Assembly: GCA_013694595.1 (NCBI GenBank)
Contig: JACDCC010000301.1
Coordinates: forward strand, 1 to 37,608
Direction of reading: 5' to 3'
DNA length: 37,608 nt
Origin: Chthoniobacterales bacterium
GTDB lineage: Bacteria; Verrucomicrobiota; Verrucomicrobiia; Chthoniobacterales; UBA10450
The notes under the pieces were generated by a model. It saw only the letters and a list, made by a program, of their open reading frames with translations. It did not search any database and was not told the origin of the DNA. Shown piece after piece: positions 1 through 8,256 of the stretch. A program made the translations under genes and the position numbers. How positions within the stretch are numbered: position 1 is the first letter of the stretch; the number at the start of each line of letters is the position of its first letter.

Positions 1-986
1 TTCGCTTTGTCGGATGATTTCTCCGGCACGAGGGCCATGCCGCCGCACTTCGGGCATTTGCCGGGACCTTTTTGCCGCACCTCCGGGTGCATCGGGCAGG
101 TGTAGATTACGTCACTTCCGGCGGCGTTCGCCGCAGCAGGCGCAACGTCAACTCCGAAGGCCACAAACTTGTCCCTGCCGCTGATCTGCGTCTGCAGGTA
201 AAATTTGTGAAAGCCGGCTTTCTCCGGCACTACGTGAAAGCGCAATTCCGGGCCGCCGCGTTCGGTGTTCGCAGTCGGTTCCGGACCGGCCGGGTGCACG
301 TGCATGACCGATTCGAGATCCTGCGGGAATGCCACCATGTGCGCGTACGCCCCCATCACAGGTTCCAGTTGCTGAAAAGGCTCGCCGCCCGCGCCGGTGA
401 CACGCACCTCCACGAGCGCTGATTCGCCGACGCGCAGCGGCTTTTTCTCGTCAGTCGACCAATCGAAGCGCAACCCGTCTGCTTCCGCAGTGATGTTTGT
501 CGTGTTCTGCGGTTTTCCGGGCGTGCCGTTTACCTTTAGCACCGCCTTTGAGTATTCCTGCGTCCTGGTTGCCACCGGCAGGAGATCGGCCCACACATGG
601 TAAGTGCCGCCGAAGCGCGGCGTGAATTCAAAGCGGTATTCACCCGGCTTCTCCGCCGGTAGCGGATGCTCGTGGTGATAGTCGGTGAGACTCTCGTCGA
701 CGATGAGCAGATGCAGCTTCTCGGTATGCGCGACGGTGAGATCGTCGAGGGTCACCGGCTTGCCGCCCGGGCCAGTGAGACGGATGACGGTGCTGGCGGT
801 TTTGCCGGCGGCGTGGTTCTCGTTAGGCAAGATCTCGCTCTTGATCGTGGCGGGGCCGGCAGATGCCTCGCCGTGGCCAGGGCCATGAGCATGGCCGTGG
901 TCGTGTTGCGCGAGCGCGATGCTGGCGGCAAGCGTCAACGCGGTGGCTGCGGCAAAAGCCGCGGAGGGCAGGTTCATTTGGATCAT
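1..986 (-). CDS. Periplasmic protein with C-terminal heavy-metal-binding domain (3' end cut by window)
   Basis: This frame is open on the minus strand from ATG at 986 to the window edge; it is missing from the ORF track because its stop lies outside. The start MIQMNLPSAA is followed by a hydrophobic signal segment ending in ALA, then a His-rich stretch (QHDHGHAHGPGHGE). The middle (roughly residues 45-290) looks like beta-sandwich, with HLLIVDESL and two HEHP/HVHP-type motifs. The end carries YTCPMHPEVRQ and CPKCGGMALVP, the signature of the small heavy-metal-binding domain found beside Cu/Ag RND pumps and P-type ATPases. An extra Gly sits in the usual CPKCGM motif. It is the last visible gene of the efflux operon and is probably a periplasmic metal-binding or metal-sensing accessory. 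The exact substrate is not readable. An alternative start is ATG at 977. Confidence 0.8.
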   Translation of the reverse strand, partial: MIQMNLPSAAFAAATALTLAASIALAQHDHGHAHGPGHGEASAGPATIKSEILPNENHAAGKTASTVIRLTGPGGKPVTLDDLTVAHTEKLHLLIVDESLTDYHHEHPLPAEKPGEYRFEFTPRFGGTYHVWADLLPVATRTQEYSKAVLKVNGTPGKPQNTTNITAEADGLRFDWSTDEKKPLRVGESALVEVRVTGAGGEPFQQLEPVMGAYAHMVAFPQDLESVMHVHPAGPEPTANTERGGPELRFHVVPEKAGFHKFYLQTQISGRDKFVAFGVDVAPAAANAAGSDVIYTCPMHPEVRQKGPGKCPKCGGMALVPEKSSDKA

Positions 987-1026
987 CGTTAGTAGAGTAG
1001 TGGCAGTAGTAGTTGATCGGGCAGCG

Positions 1027-1476
1027 TCAGTTCACTTGCTTCTCGAGAGCGGCGACGACCGCGTCCAGCTTCTTCAGCTCAATCCCGGCGCGCGGTTGGT
1101 TCCCGGCGTCCGCCGCGTGATGCAAAGTGTCGAGCATCTTCGTCATAGTGGTGGTCGAGCCTTGCACCCGCTCCTTCTTCTCGACCGGCACCTTGTCTGG
1201 CAGCGCTTTCGCAAGCGCGGTCATCGTTTCGGCAAGGTCGTGCACGGCTTTGAGATTCTTGCCGGTCACGGCGGCAGTGATCGCGCCGTGATGTTTCTGG
1301 ATTTCCGCGACCACGCCGGCAGCGGTTTCGGGAATCGCGACCTGAGCGGCGCCGTGGTCATGCCCCTCGTGGCCCATGGCAGCCGACGCTGCCATGAAGA
1401 CCAGGACGGATGCACTCCAGGCGGCGAGCGTAGGGACGCCCTGTCGGCGTAATCGTTTGAAGAACGGCGGAAGCAT
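1027..1476 (-). CDS. Small periplasmic HEGHDHG-tagged helical protein, paralogue 2
   Basis: I do not recognise a named family. The ATG at 1476 gives an n-region rich in Arg/Lys (FFKRLRRQG), a hydrophobic core and a cleavage region AAMG, followed directly by HEGHDHG. The ORF track start is a GTG at 1509, three bases after the upstream stop; either start is possible. The mature part (about 110 residues) is Ala/Lys/Glu-rich and predicted helical, with His residues in KHHGAI, AVHDLAE and LHHAADA. Its C-terminal third resembles the upstream neighbour (HAADA then ELKKLDAVVAALEKQ against HAAADA then SMKTLEATMAMVEKQ), so the two are tandem paralogues. Context points to periplasmic metal buffering or delivery to the RND pump; that is inference. 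Confidence 0.75.
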   Translation of the reverse strand: MLPPFFKRLRRQGVPTLAAWSASVLVFMAASAAMGHEGHDHGAAQVAIPETAAGVVAEIQKHHGAITAAVTGKNLKAVHDLAETMTALAKALPDKVPVEKKERVQGSTTTMTKMLDTLHHAADAGNQPRAGIELKKLDAVVAALEKQVN

Positions 1477-1512
1477 ATCGGCGAATGAATTGCGGCGGTT
1501 AGATTCCACGTG

Positions 1513-1944
1513 CTACTTCGCGGTGAGCTGCTTCTCCACCATCGCCATGGTCGCTTCGAGCGTCTTCATGCTTGATTCCACCTTCGCGAAGTCGTTTGCA
1601 TCGGCTGCGGCGTGCACCTTTTCCGAGGCAGCAATCGCATTTTTGATCGCGCCGTCGAGCCGCGCCTTGTCTGCGTCGGCGACGCCCTTCTCCTGAATGT
1701 GCTTCAGCGACGCCGCGAGTTTCTCCTGCTCGTTGTGCATCGTCTGCTGGTCCTTTGCCGCGGTGGCGGTTTGCATCGCCTTCAGCGACGCCTGTGCGCT
1801 AGTCCACGCCTCAGCGGAAGAGCCAGCCTCAGGTGCGGGCACTTTGCCATGATCATGCCCTTCATGCGCACGGATGCTGGCGAGCGGCAGTGCACAAATG
1901 ACAAGGAGCGAAACGGAAACAGTTTTGAACAGTGATGATTTCAT
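1513..1944 (-). CDS. Small periplasmic HEGHDHG-tagged helical protein, paralogue 1
   Basis: The ORF track extends to 2097, but those extra codons overlap the pump gene. The ATG at 1944 gives a clean signal peptide, MKSSLFKTVSVSLLVICALP, then ASIRA followed by HEGHDHGK. The product is 143 residues with a mature chain of about 115. After a Pro/Ala linker it is nearly all predicted helix, rich in Ala, Lys and Glu, with isolated His (TMHNEQEK, EKVHAAADAN), as in a four-helix bundle. It lies 44 bases downstream of the pump gene and just upstream of its paralogue. No family name is recognised. The His tag and location suggest a periplasmic metal-binding accessory of the efflux system. Confidence 0.8.
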   Translation of the reverse strand: MKSSLFKTVSVSLLVICALPLASIRAHEGHDHGKVPAPEAGSSAEAWTSAQASLKAMQTATAAKDQQTMHNEQEKLAASLKHIQEKGVADADKARLDGAIKNAIAASEKVHAAADANDFAKVESSMKTLEATMAMVEKQLTAK

Positions 1945-1988
1945 GTGGTTAATGTGTGACAGCGGGAAGCTCTGCGGTATTCGATTTG

Positions 1989-4900
1989 TCAGGTGTGCAA
2001 CACCGCTTCCTCGTGAGGTGTTACAGGAAAGTCGTGCGTGGCAGTGCGGGTTGAGGAGGAGATGGATCGTTCGGCACTTGCGCGTCCGAATCGCCAAAAG
2101 ACAAGCGGCGTGACAATAAAATCGAGCAGTGTGCTCGTGAAGATACCGCTGAAGATCACCACCGCGACCGGGTGCAGGATTTCGCGGCCCGGTTCGTCGG
2201 CGGCGATGATTAATGGAATCAGCGCGAGACCGGCGGTGAGCGCGGTCATCAGCACCGGCACGAGTCGTTCCTGAGTGCCGCGCACAACCATCTCCTTGGT
2301 GAATTTCTCGCCCTCTTCACGCATGAGGTGCAGATAGTGCGAAATCATCATGATGCCGTTGCGCGATGCGATGCCCGCGAGCGTAATGAAGCCGACCATC
2401 GTGGCGATCGACATCGTGCCGCCCATCCACCAGACACCGGCGATGGAACCGATCACCGCCATGGGAATGTTCAACATGATCTGCACGGCGAACATCGCGC
2501 TTTTGAAATGCGCGTAGAGCACCACGAACACCCCAAGCAGCGAGATCACGCTCAGGATCGCGATCAACTTTGACGCCGATGCCTGGCTCTCGAATTGTCC
2601 GCCGTACGTGACGTAGTAGCCGGGTGGAAGCGCAAGTTTGTCAGAGATTTGCTGCTGCAATTCCTGCACCGCTCCCACGAGATCGCGACCGGAGACATTC
2701 GCCGCGATGTAGATGCGGCGCTGCACGCCCTCGCGGTTGATCTGGTTCGGACCCTTCGCTTCCTGCACCGTCGCCAGCTGACTCAGCGGGAGCACGACAT
2801 TGGTTTCGGTATCGACCGGAATCGCGCGGATCGCATCTGCGTCGTTCCGCGCCTCGTCCGTCAGGCGCAACACCACGTCAAACGTGCGGCTTCCTTCCAG
2901 GATCTGCGACACCGTCCGTCCCTGCATCGCGAGCTCCGCATAATCGGCCACTTCGCCGACCATCACTCCGTGCCGTCGAGCCTGGTCGCGGTCGATGTTG
3001 ACGTGCAGCTGCGGGATCATCACGAGGCGTTCGGCGAAGATATCGACCATGCCGGGAATGGTCTTCATGAGCTCCTCAACCTCACCGGCTTTTTGACGCA
3101 GGATGTTGAGATCCTGACCGAAAATCTTGACCGCGATCTGAGCGCGAACACCGGAGAGCAAATGATCGATGCGATGCGAAATTGGCTGGCCGAGGCTGAT
3201 GGTGATGCCCGGGATTTGATCGAGGCGCCGGCGGATGTCGTTGAGAATTTCCTCACGATCGCGTTCCGAATGGCGCAGCTCGGCGTCGATCTCGGAGTAG
3301 TGCACGCCCTCGGCGTGCTCATCGAGCTCTGCGCGTCCCGTCCGGCGGCCGACTTTTTTCACTTCCGGCACCTGCATGACGATGCGCTCAGCGAGCGAGG
3401 CGATGCGGTTCGACTCGGTGAGCGATGTGCTCGGCGGCACAAACACATTGATCGTGAGGCTGCCTTCATTGAATGGCGGCAGGAATTCCCGGCCGAAAAA
3501 AGGCACGGTCGCGAGCGCACCGAGGACCACGAGCGCGAAGGTGACGAGCACGACATTTGATCTTGGAAACCCCCACGCGAGCAGGCGCGCGACGAGGGTC
3601 TTCACGCCCCGCACCAGGGCGGAATCCTTCGCGTTCTTCATCCGCTTCATCTTCGGCAGGAGGTAGGAACAAAGCGCCGGCGTCACCGTCAGGGACACAA
3701 ACAACGACGCGATAATGCTGGTGATGTAGGCGATGCCGAGCGGCGCGAAGATGCGCCCTTCGATGCCGCCAAGCGCAAACAGCGGCACAAACACCAGCAC
3801 GACGACCGCGGTCGCGATGACAATGGAATTGCGGACTTCACTCGAAGCGCGAAAGACGACTTCCAGCGCCGGCCGCGGGTTCGCGAGTTGACGGTTTTCG
3901 CGCAACCGGCGAAAGACGTTTTCGACGTCGACGATCGAGTCGTCGACGAGCTCACCGATTGCCACCGCGAGGCCGCCGAGCGTCATCGTATTGATCGAGA
4001 TCTTGAAGTACTGAAACACGAGCATCGTCACCAGCAGCGAGAGCGGGATGGCCGTGAGCGTGATGAATGTGGTGCGGATGTTGAGCAGAAACAGGAACAG
4101 GATAATGACGACGAAAATGGCGCCATCGCGCAGCGCGACTTCAATGTTGTGGATCGCATTCTGGATGAACGTGCTCTGGCGGAAAATTCCGCTGTGGATC
4201 TTCACCCCCTCCGGCAGACCCGCCTGCAGATTCTCCAGCTCCCGCTCGATCTGCGCCGTCAGCTCAGGGGTGTCTGCGCCGGGCTGCTTTTGAATCGAGA
4301 GGATGACGGCCGGCGCGCCGTCCACGCCTGCATCGCCGCGTTTCGCGAGCGGCCCGCCGAGGCGCACATCGGCGACCTGCCCGAGCGTCAACGCGGCGCC
4401 GTTCTCGCGCTTCACCGGGATCACTGAATTACGCAAGTCTTCGAGGCTGTTCACGCGCGCAAGGTTGCGGATCAGACCTTCGGTGTAAGTGCCGAGCAGA
4501 AACCCGCCCGTCGAATTCACGTTCGCGTTCTTCGCCGCTTCTTCGACATCGTGGAGCGAGACGTTGAAGTTCCGCAGTTTGAACGGGTCGACCAGGATCT
4601 GGTATTGCTTCAGCTCGCCCCCAATGACGGTGATCTGCGACAATCCCGGCACCGAAAGTAATCGCTGCCGGATTTCCCAGTCGGCGATCGTCCGCAGATC
4701 CATCGGCGTGACCTCCGGATTTTCGCTCGTTAGGCCGACGAGCATGATCTCGCCCATGATCGAGCTGATCGGCGCGAGGACCGGCTTCGCCGCGGGCGGG
4801 AGTTGTTCCGCCACCTGTTGCAGCCGTTCCGTGACGATCTGGCGCGCGACGTAGATGTCCTGCTCAAACCCGAACTCCACGAAGACGATGCTGAGTCCCA

Positions 4901-5162
4901 CCGACGAAACGGAGCGCACGCGCTGCACGCCGGACGCGCCATTCATCGCCGACTCGATCGGGAACGTGACGAGTGACTCCACCTCTTCCGGCGCGAGCCC
5001 GCCCGACTCGGTGAAGATGGTCACTGTCGGCCGGTTTAAGTCAGGGAAGACGTCGACCGGCAGCTTCGTGACAGCGTAGCCGCCGTAGGCCGCCAGCAGC
5101 ACCGCAAACGCCACGACGAAGAGGCGATTCCGAAGCGAGAACTGAATGATCCGGTCGAACAT
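1989..5162 (-). CDS. Heavy-metal RND efflux pump, inner-membrane subunit (CusA/CzcA family)
   Basis: The 1057-residue length and layout match HME-RND permeases: cytosolic N-terminus MFDRIIQFSLRNR, TM1, a large periplasmic loop starting VDVFPDLNRPTV, TM2-6, TM7, a second porter loop and TM8-12. These pumps use the proton gradient to drive metal ions from periplasm or cytoplasm through a tripartite channel. The TM4 proton-relay region reads GGLAVAIGELVDDSIVDVEN, keeping the acidic residues and VEN of the family but with an unusual E-x-x-D-D pattern. Specificity (Cu/Ag versus Co/Zn/Cd) cannot be fixed from this; the periplasmic Met set typical of CusA would need alignment. Its adaptor and outer-membrane genes lie upstream, separated by about 575 bases of repeat and a small gene. 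Two His-tagged accessory genes follow closely. Confidence 0.95.
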   Translation of the reverse strand: MFDRIIQFSLRNRLFVVAFAVLLAAYGGYAVTKLPVDVFPDLNRPTVTIFTESGGLAPEEVESLVTFPIESAMNGASGVQRVRSVSSVGLSIVFVEFGFEQDIYVARQIVTERLQQVAEQLPPAAKPVLAPISSIMGEIMLVGLTSENPEVTPMDLRTIADWEIRQRLLSVPGLSQITVIGGELKQYQILVDPFKLRNFNVSLHDVEEAAKNANVNSTGGFLLGTYTEGLIRNLARVNSLEDLRNSVIPVKRENGAALTLGQVADVRLGGPLAKRGDAGVDGAPAVILSIQKQPGADTPELTAQIERELENLQAGLPEGVKIHSGIFRQSTFIQNAIHNIEVALRDGAIFVVIILFLFLLNIRTTFITLTAIPLSLLVTMLVFQYFKISINTMTLGGLAVAIGELVDDSIVDVENVFRRLRENRQLANPRPALEVVFRASSEVRNSIVIATAVVVLVFVPLFALGGIEGRIFAPLGIAYITSIIASLFVSLTVTPALCSYLLPKMKRMKNAKDSALVRGVKTLVARLLAWGFPRSNVVLVTFALVVLGALATVPFFGREFLPPFNEGSLTINVFVPPSTSLTESNRIASLAERIVMQVPEVKKVGRRTGRAELDEHAEGVHYSEIDAELRHSERDREEILNDIRRRLDQIPGITISLGQPISHRIDHLLSGVRAQIAVKIFGQDLNILRQKAGEVEELMKTIPGMVDIFAERLVMIPQLHVNIDRDQARRHGVMVGEVADYAELAMQGRTVSQILEGSRTFDVVLRLTDEARNDADAIRAIPVDTETNVVLPLSQLATVQEAKGPNQINREGVQRRIYIAANVSGRDLVGAVQELQQQISDKLALPPGYYVTYGGQFESQASASKLIAILSVISLLGVFVVLYAHFKSAMFAVQIMLNIPMAVIGSIAGVWWMGGTMSIATMVGFITLAGIASRNGIMMISHYLHLMREEGEKFTKEMVVRGTQERLVPVLMTALTAGLALIPLIIAADEPGREILHPVAVVIFSGIFTSTLLDFIVTPLVFWRFGRASAERSISSSTRTATHDFPVTPHEEAVLHT

Positions 5163-5233
5163 CGGTTAATCGACGGCGCGTGCGTCGCGCCGCCGCCAAA
5201 CAGCGTGGGTGGTGACCACACCTTCCGGGTAGC

Positions 5234-5370
5234 GCACGCGTCTCGCGTGCTGGCGACTGCGTCCCGCAGTCGCGAACTTTCCGGTCCGCGCACGCAAGCC
5301 AGCTCGCGTGGACGTAGAATGCACAACTTCGTTCCGGTGAAACACCGGAACCAGCACGCGGGACGCGTGC
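5234..5370. repeat. Array of four GC-rich palindromes (REP/BIME-like) between pump and adaptor genes
   Basis: Four perfect stem-loops, each with a 3-nt loop, follow one another: GCACGCG-TCT-CGCGTGC (5234-5250), GCGACTGCG-TCC-CGCAGTCGC (5253-5273), GTTCCGGTG-AAA-CACCGGAAC (5331-5351) and GCACGCG-GGA-CGCGTGC (5354-5370). The first and last share the same stem, so the whole unit is an inverted repeat with a single mismatch in the loop. This is the look of interspersed palindromic repeats common in such genomes. It is non-coding and may act on mRNA stability or as a partial terminator. The ORFs called across it in both strands are artefacts of its composition. Confidence 0.75.
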
Positions 5371-5436
5371 GCTCCCCAGGCGTGGGAGTCGGAGCCGTGT
5401 CTTGCCGCGAACGCGCGATTGTTATATCCATGACGC

Positions 5437-5685
5437 GTGAGCGCCGTCGAAGAGATCGAAGATGCGATCAGGAAATTGCCCGCCGACGAGCGCGCACGGC
5501 TTGCGGAATCACTCCCGAAGCTCATTCCTGAATTGGACGGCGACGCGTATTGGGAGGCGATCATTCGTGATCCACGCCCACGGCCTGCTCTGACGGCTCT
5601 GTTAAATGAAGTGGACGCTGCGTACCGCGAGAACCCGGAGCAGTTTCCTTTGCTGTCAGAAGAGGAATTCGACAAGCACGAGTGA
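5437..5685 (+). CDS. Small antitoxin-like / addiction-module-component-like protein
   Basis: An 82-residue protein starting at GTG 5437. It begins with a helical segment, EEIEDAIRKLPADERARLAESL, which has the LP-x-x-ER-x-x-LAE pattern typical of short addiction-module-component or RelB-like antitoxins. It ends acidic, with LSEEEFDKHE. No toxin partner is next to it: upstream is the palindrome array and downstream, after 52 bases, the end of the convergent adaptor gene. It runs opposite to the metal operon and sits inside it, suggesting an inserted accessory gene or an orphan antitoxin. Assignment rests on motif resemblance only. Confidence 0.6.
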   Translation: MSAVEEIEDAIRKLPADERARLAESLPKLIPELDGDAYWEAIIRDPRPRPALTALLNEVDAAYRENPEQFPLLSEEEFDKHE

Positions 5686-5737
5686 GTTCTTAAGGCGCCG
5701 ACATCCATCGGACATTGCGCCTCTGAGGTGGCGAGCA

Positions 5738-6859
5738 TCACGGCAAAGTTCCTCCTGCTTTAGTTCGCTCCTCGGATAGTGCGACAGCATCCGGTGCATC
5801 AGGGGCGGGGCGCCGCAGCAAAATTCCAAAAACCACTCCGCCCGCGATGAACGCGCCGAGCGCCCATAGCCACGGGGACGCGTGTTTGTGTTCCGGGGAA
5901 GCAGCGTCAGCCGCAGGCATTTTTTCTTCCTCCGGCTTCTTCGCCGTGGTTGCGAATTGCAGCTGATAATTGCCCTGCGTGACGACTTTCTCGCCCGGCA
6001 GAACGCCTTCGACAATCTCCACCTGATCGCCAGCTTTCATGCCGGTGACGACGTTCCGCCGCTCGAACGTCTTCTCGTCCGTCTGTACAAAGACGAAAAG
6101 GTTGCCGAGATCGCCGAGCACCGCGCGGGTTGGAACTGCCACAACTTCCTGCGCTTCACCAACGCCGATCGTCGCTGACGCCTGCATGTTCGGCCGCAGC
6201 TTCAGTTCGCGATTCTCGAGCAGCACATAGACTTCGAACGTCCCGCTTTCGCGCTCCAAGCCGACATCAAGGCGCTGCACCTTTCCTTCGAACGGCTCAT
6301 TCGGAAAGACCTGCACGGTCACGCGCGCCGGATCGCCAACTTTGATCGCGGAAAGGTCCGGACCTTCGAAGGTCATGGCCCGCGCCAGCACCTGCGAGTA
6401 ATCGGCCACCTCCATCAGCACAGTTTCAGGTCGGAGCGCCTGTCCGAGGCTCGCGTCCTGTCGCACGACGAACGCATCGATCGGCGACTTCAGGATTACT
6501 GGCGGATTGCCGACCGTCAGCGGATCGAAACGCAGCAGTGGCTGACCCGCCGTTACGCGATCGCCCAGTTTCACCATGATCTCGGCCACTCGACCTTCCG
6601 TGCGCGCCGAGATTTTCGCCTGTCGCTCCGGCAAACCTTCGATGCGTGCCGCCATCTGCAGACTGCGCTGCAAAGGCGCGGGATTCGCTTCGACCGTCTG
6701 CACGCCGAGATTGCGGATCGCCGCGTCGGTCAGCTCGATCGGGCCAAATGACGCCGCGTCTTCGCCTTCGGGGCCGTGCACGTGGCCCTCGTGTGCGAAT
6801 GCTGCCGTCGCGAGACCGAAGACTCCGCAAACCGCGATGATCGCGAATTTCATGTTCAT
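5738..6859 (-). CDS. RND efflux periplasmic adaptor (CusB/CzcB-like membrane-fusion protein)
   Basis: The 373-residue protein starts MNMKFAIIAVCGVF with a signal peptide ending AAFA, then HEGHVHGPEGED, a His tag shared with its operon partners. The order is that of membrane-fusion proteins: barrel-sandwich half (RIEGLPERQAKISARTEGRV), lipoyl-like hinge (VKLGDRVTAGQPLLRFDP), the second half (LKSPIDAFVV), a beta-barrel (VGDPARVTVQVFPNEPFEGKV) and a membrane-proximal domain (NVVTGMKAGDQVEIVEGV). The helical hairpin is very short, as in short CusB/CzcB-like adaptors. A C-terminal TM segment (WLWALGAFIAGGVVFGILL) is an extra anchor. It overlaps the upstream outer-membrane gene by one base (TAATG), so the two are probably translationally coupled. 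Confidence 0.92.
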   Translation of the reverse strand: MNMKFAIIAVCGVFGLATAAFAHEGHVHGPEGEDAASFGPIELTDAAIRNLGVQTVEANPAPLQRSLQMAARIEGLPERQAKISARTEGRVAEIMVKLGDRVTAGQPLLRFDPLTVGNPPVILKSPIDAFVVRQDASLGQALRPETVLMEVADYSQVLARAMTFEGPDLSAIKVGDPARVTVQVFPNEPFEGKVQRLDVGLERESGTFEVYVLLENRELKLRPNMQASATIGVGEAQEVVAVPTRAVLGDLGNLFVFVQTDEKTFERRNVVTGMKAGDQVEIVEGVLPGEKVVTQGNYQLQFATTAKKPEEEKMPAADAASPEHKHASPWLWALGAFIAGGVVFGILLRRPAPDAPDAVALSEERTKAGGTLP

Positions 6860-8154
6860 TATTTGCTGCTCCTGGTTGGCGCGGCGGTTCGCACTTCTTC
6901 AATGCGGCCGCCGATCAGTTGCTCAAGTTGCGTGCGCGCGGAGAGCGCCTCGACCGCATACTCGAATGCCTTCTCCTGTGCCTCGACGAGGCTCTTCTGC
7001 ACTTCGAAAAGCTGAAGCGTTGTCGCCTGACCGGCACGGAATTGCGCCAGCGTCGCATCGTAGGCTGCGCGGTAGGCGGGGATCACCTGATCGCGAAACG
7101 CATCCGCACGCGCCTGCAGATTGAGCACCTGCTGGCGACGCGCGCCGATCGTTCGCGCGAGGCCAACGCGATCGAATGACTCCAGCTCGCGATCCGCAGC
7201 TTCGAGCGCGCCGCGGGCACGCGTGAGTTCACCCTGATTGCGGTCCCAAATTGGAATGCGCCCCGCGATTGTGACGCCGAATCCCGCCTCATCGTTTCGG
7301 CTGCCATAGTTTGTCACGATGCCAGGCGCGAACTCTGGAAAGACTGCATCCGCGCGGGCCACCATCAGATTTTTGGCCGCTGCCTGCCGGCGCGCCAACG
7401 CGATGCGCCGGATGCCTGAGCGACTTTCCGCGAAGGCGGCGAGCGAGACGGTGGATGGAACCGCGCCGAACGATGGGCGGGCGAGCTGCAGCTCGGCGGA
7501 TCCGATGCCCGTCGCGCGGCCAAGTTCTGCCTGCGCCCCTGCGCGCTCGCCGCGGACGGCGAGCAGTTCCGCCGCGAAGCGCGCTGTCTCAGCCTCGAAG
7601 ACACTGCGCTGTGAGACGTTGCTTTGTCCGGCGGCGAGCTGCTCCTCGATCGTAGCCAGCACGTCGTCAGCCTGCGCGCGTGCGCCGGCCAGGAGAGTGG
7701 CGCGTTCCTGCAGCGCCCAAGCTCGGTAGTAGACAAGTGCGGTGTTGTTGAGGACGCGAAGGACGTCAGCTTGTTGGTCCAGATTTGCCGCTGCTCGCAG
7801 AGCGGACGCATACGTCCTCCGTAATCCGAAGTCTGAAGGGCGTAGCGGCTGTTCGAGCTCGAACTCGACTTCGCCACCGTCGCCCTCGCGCTCCGACGTA
7901 TATCCGCGGGTGACCTTGAACGCCGGATTCAACTTCACCTCTGCCTCGATCGCGCGACCAAGCTTGTCGGCCAAAGCCGCACCGAGTTGCGCGATCTCTG
8001 GGTTGTAGCGGAGAGACCGCTGCAGAGCCTCCGCCAGCGTTAGAGTGGCGCTTCCACGCCGTGGCGAGGAGGTGACTGCCACCTGCGCCGCAGCGCTTCC
8101 ATGCCAGCCGCCGAGCAGCGACAGAATGAGGAGCAGTTTGAAAGTTCGAGTCAT
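6859..8154 (-). CDS. RND outer-membrane efflux factor (TolC/CusC/CzcC family)
   Basis: I chose ATG at 8154 (MTRTFKLLLILSLLGG, then a cleavage region SAAAQ) over the ORF track start at 8235; it gives 431 residues. Two long helical repeats are visible: TLAEALQRSLRYNPEIAQL opens the first, a typical outer-membrane-efflux-protein start, and the second half has IPIWDRNQGELTRARGALEAA and AYDATLAQFRAGQATTLQLFE. These are the TolC-family hallmarks of a trimeric outer-membrane channel docking on the adaptor and pump. The gene begins the cusC-cusB-like pair and overlaps cusB by one base. There is no lipobox Cys near the N-terminus, unlike E. coli CusC. Confidence 0.92.
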   Translation of the reverse strand: MTRTFKLLLILSLLGGWHGSAAAQVAVTSSPRRGSATLTLAEALQRSLRYNPEIAQLGAALADKLGRAIEAEVKLNPAFKVTRGYTSEREGDGGEVEFELEQPLRPSDFGLRRTYASALRAAANLDQQADVLRVLNNTALVYYRAWALQERATLLAGARAQADDVLATIEEQLAAGQSNVSQRSVFEAETARFAAELLAVRGERAGAQAELGRATGIGSAELQLARPSFGAVPSTVSLAAFAESRSGIRRIALARRQAAAKNLMVARADAVFPEFAPGIVTNYGSRNDEAGFGVTIAGRIPIWDRNQGELTRARGALEAADRELESFDRVGLARTIGARRQQVLNLQARADAFRDQVIPAYRAAYDATLAQFRAGQATTLQLFEVQKSLVEAQEKAFEYAVEALSARTQLEQLIGGRIEEVRTAAPTRSSK

Positions 8155-8256
8155 GTAAATTGGTGTCAGTAACAAGGCGAGGGGAACGCAGGTGCAGAGC
8201 GCACCGGCAAAACGACGAACTGCACAACCCTGCAAAACGCAGGAATGCGCAGCGGG

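Noticed and set aside
2595-3560. 321-residue plus-strand ORF
   Set aside because: Antisense to the RND pump gene.
5166-5741. 191-residue and 131-residue minus-strand ORFs in the cusB-cusA gap
   Set aside because: They read through the palindrome array and antisense of the small 82-residue gene; not protein-like.
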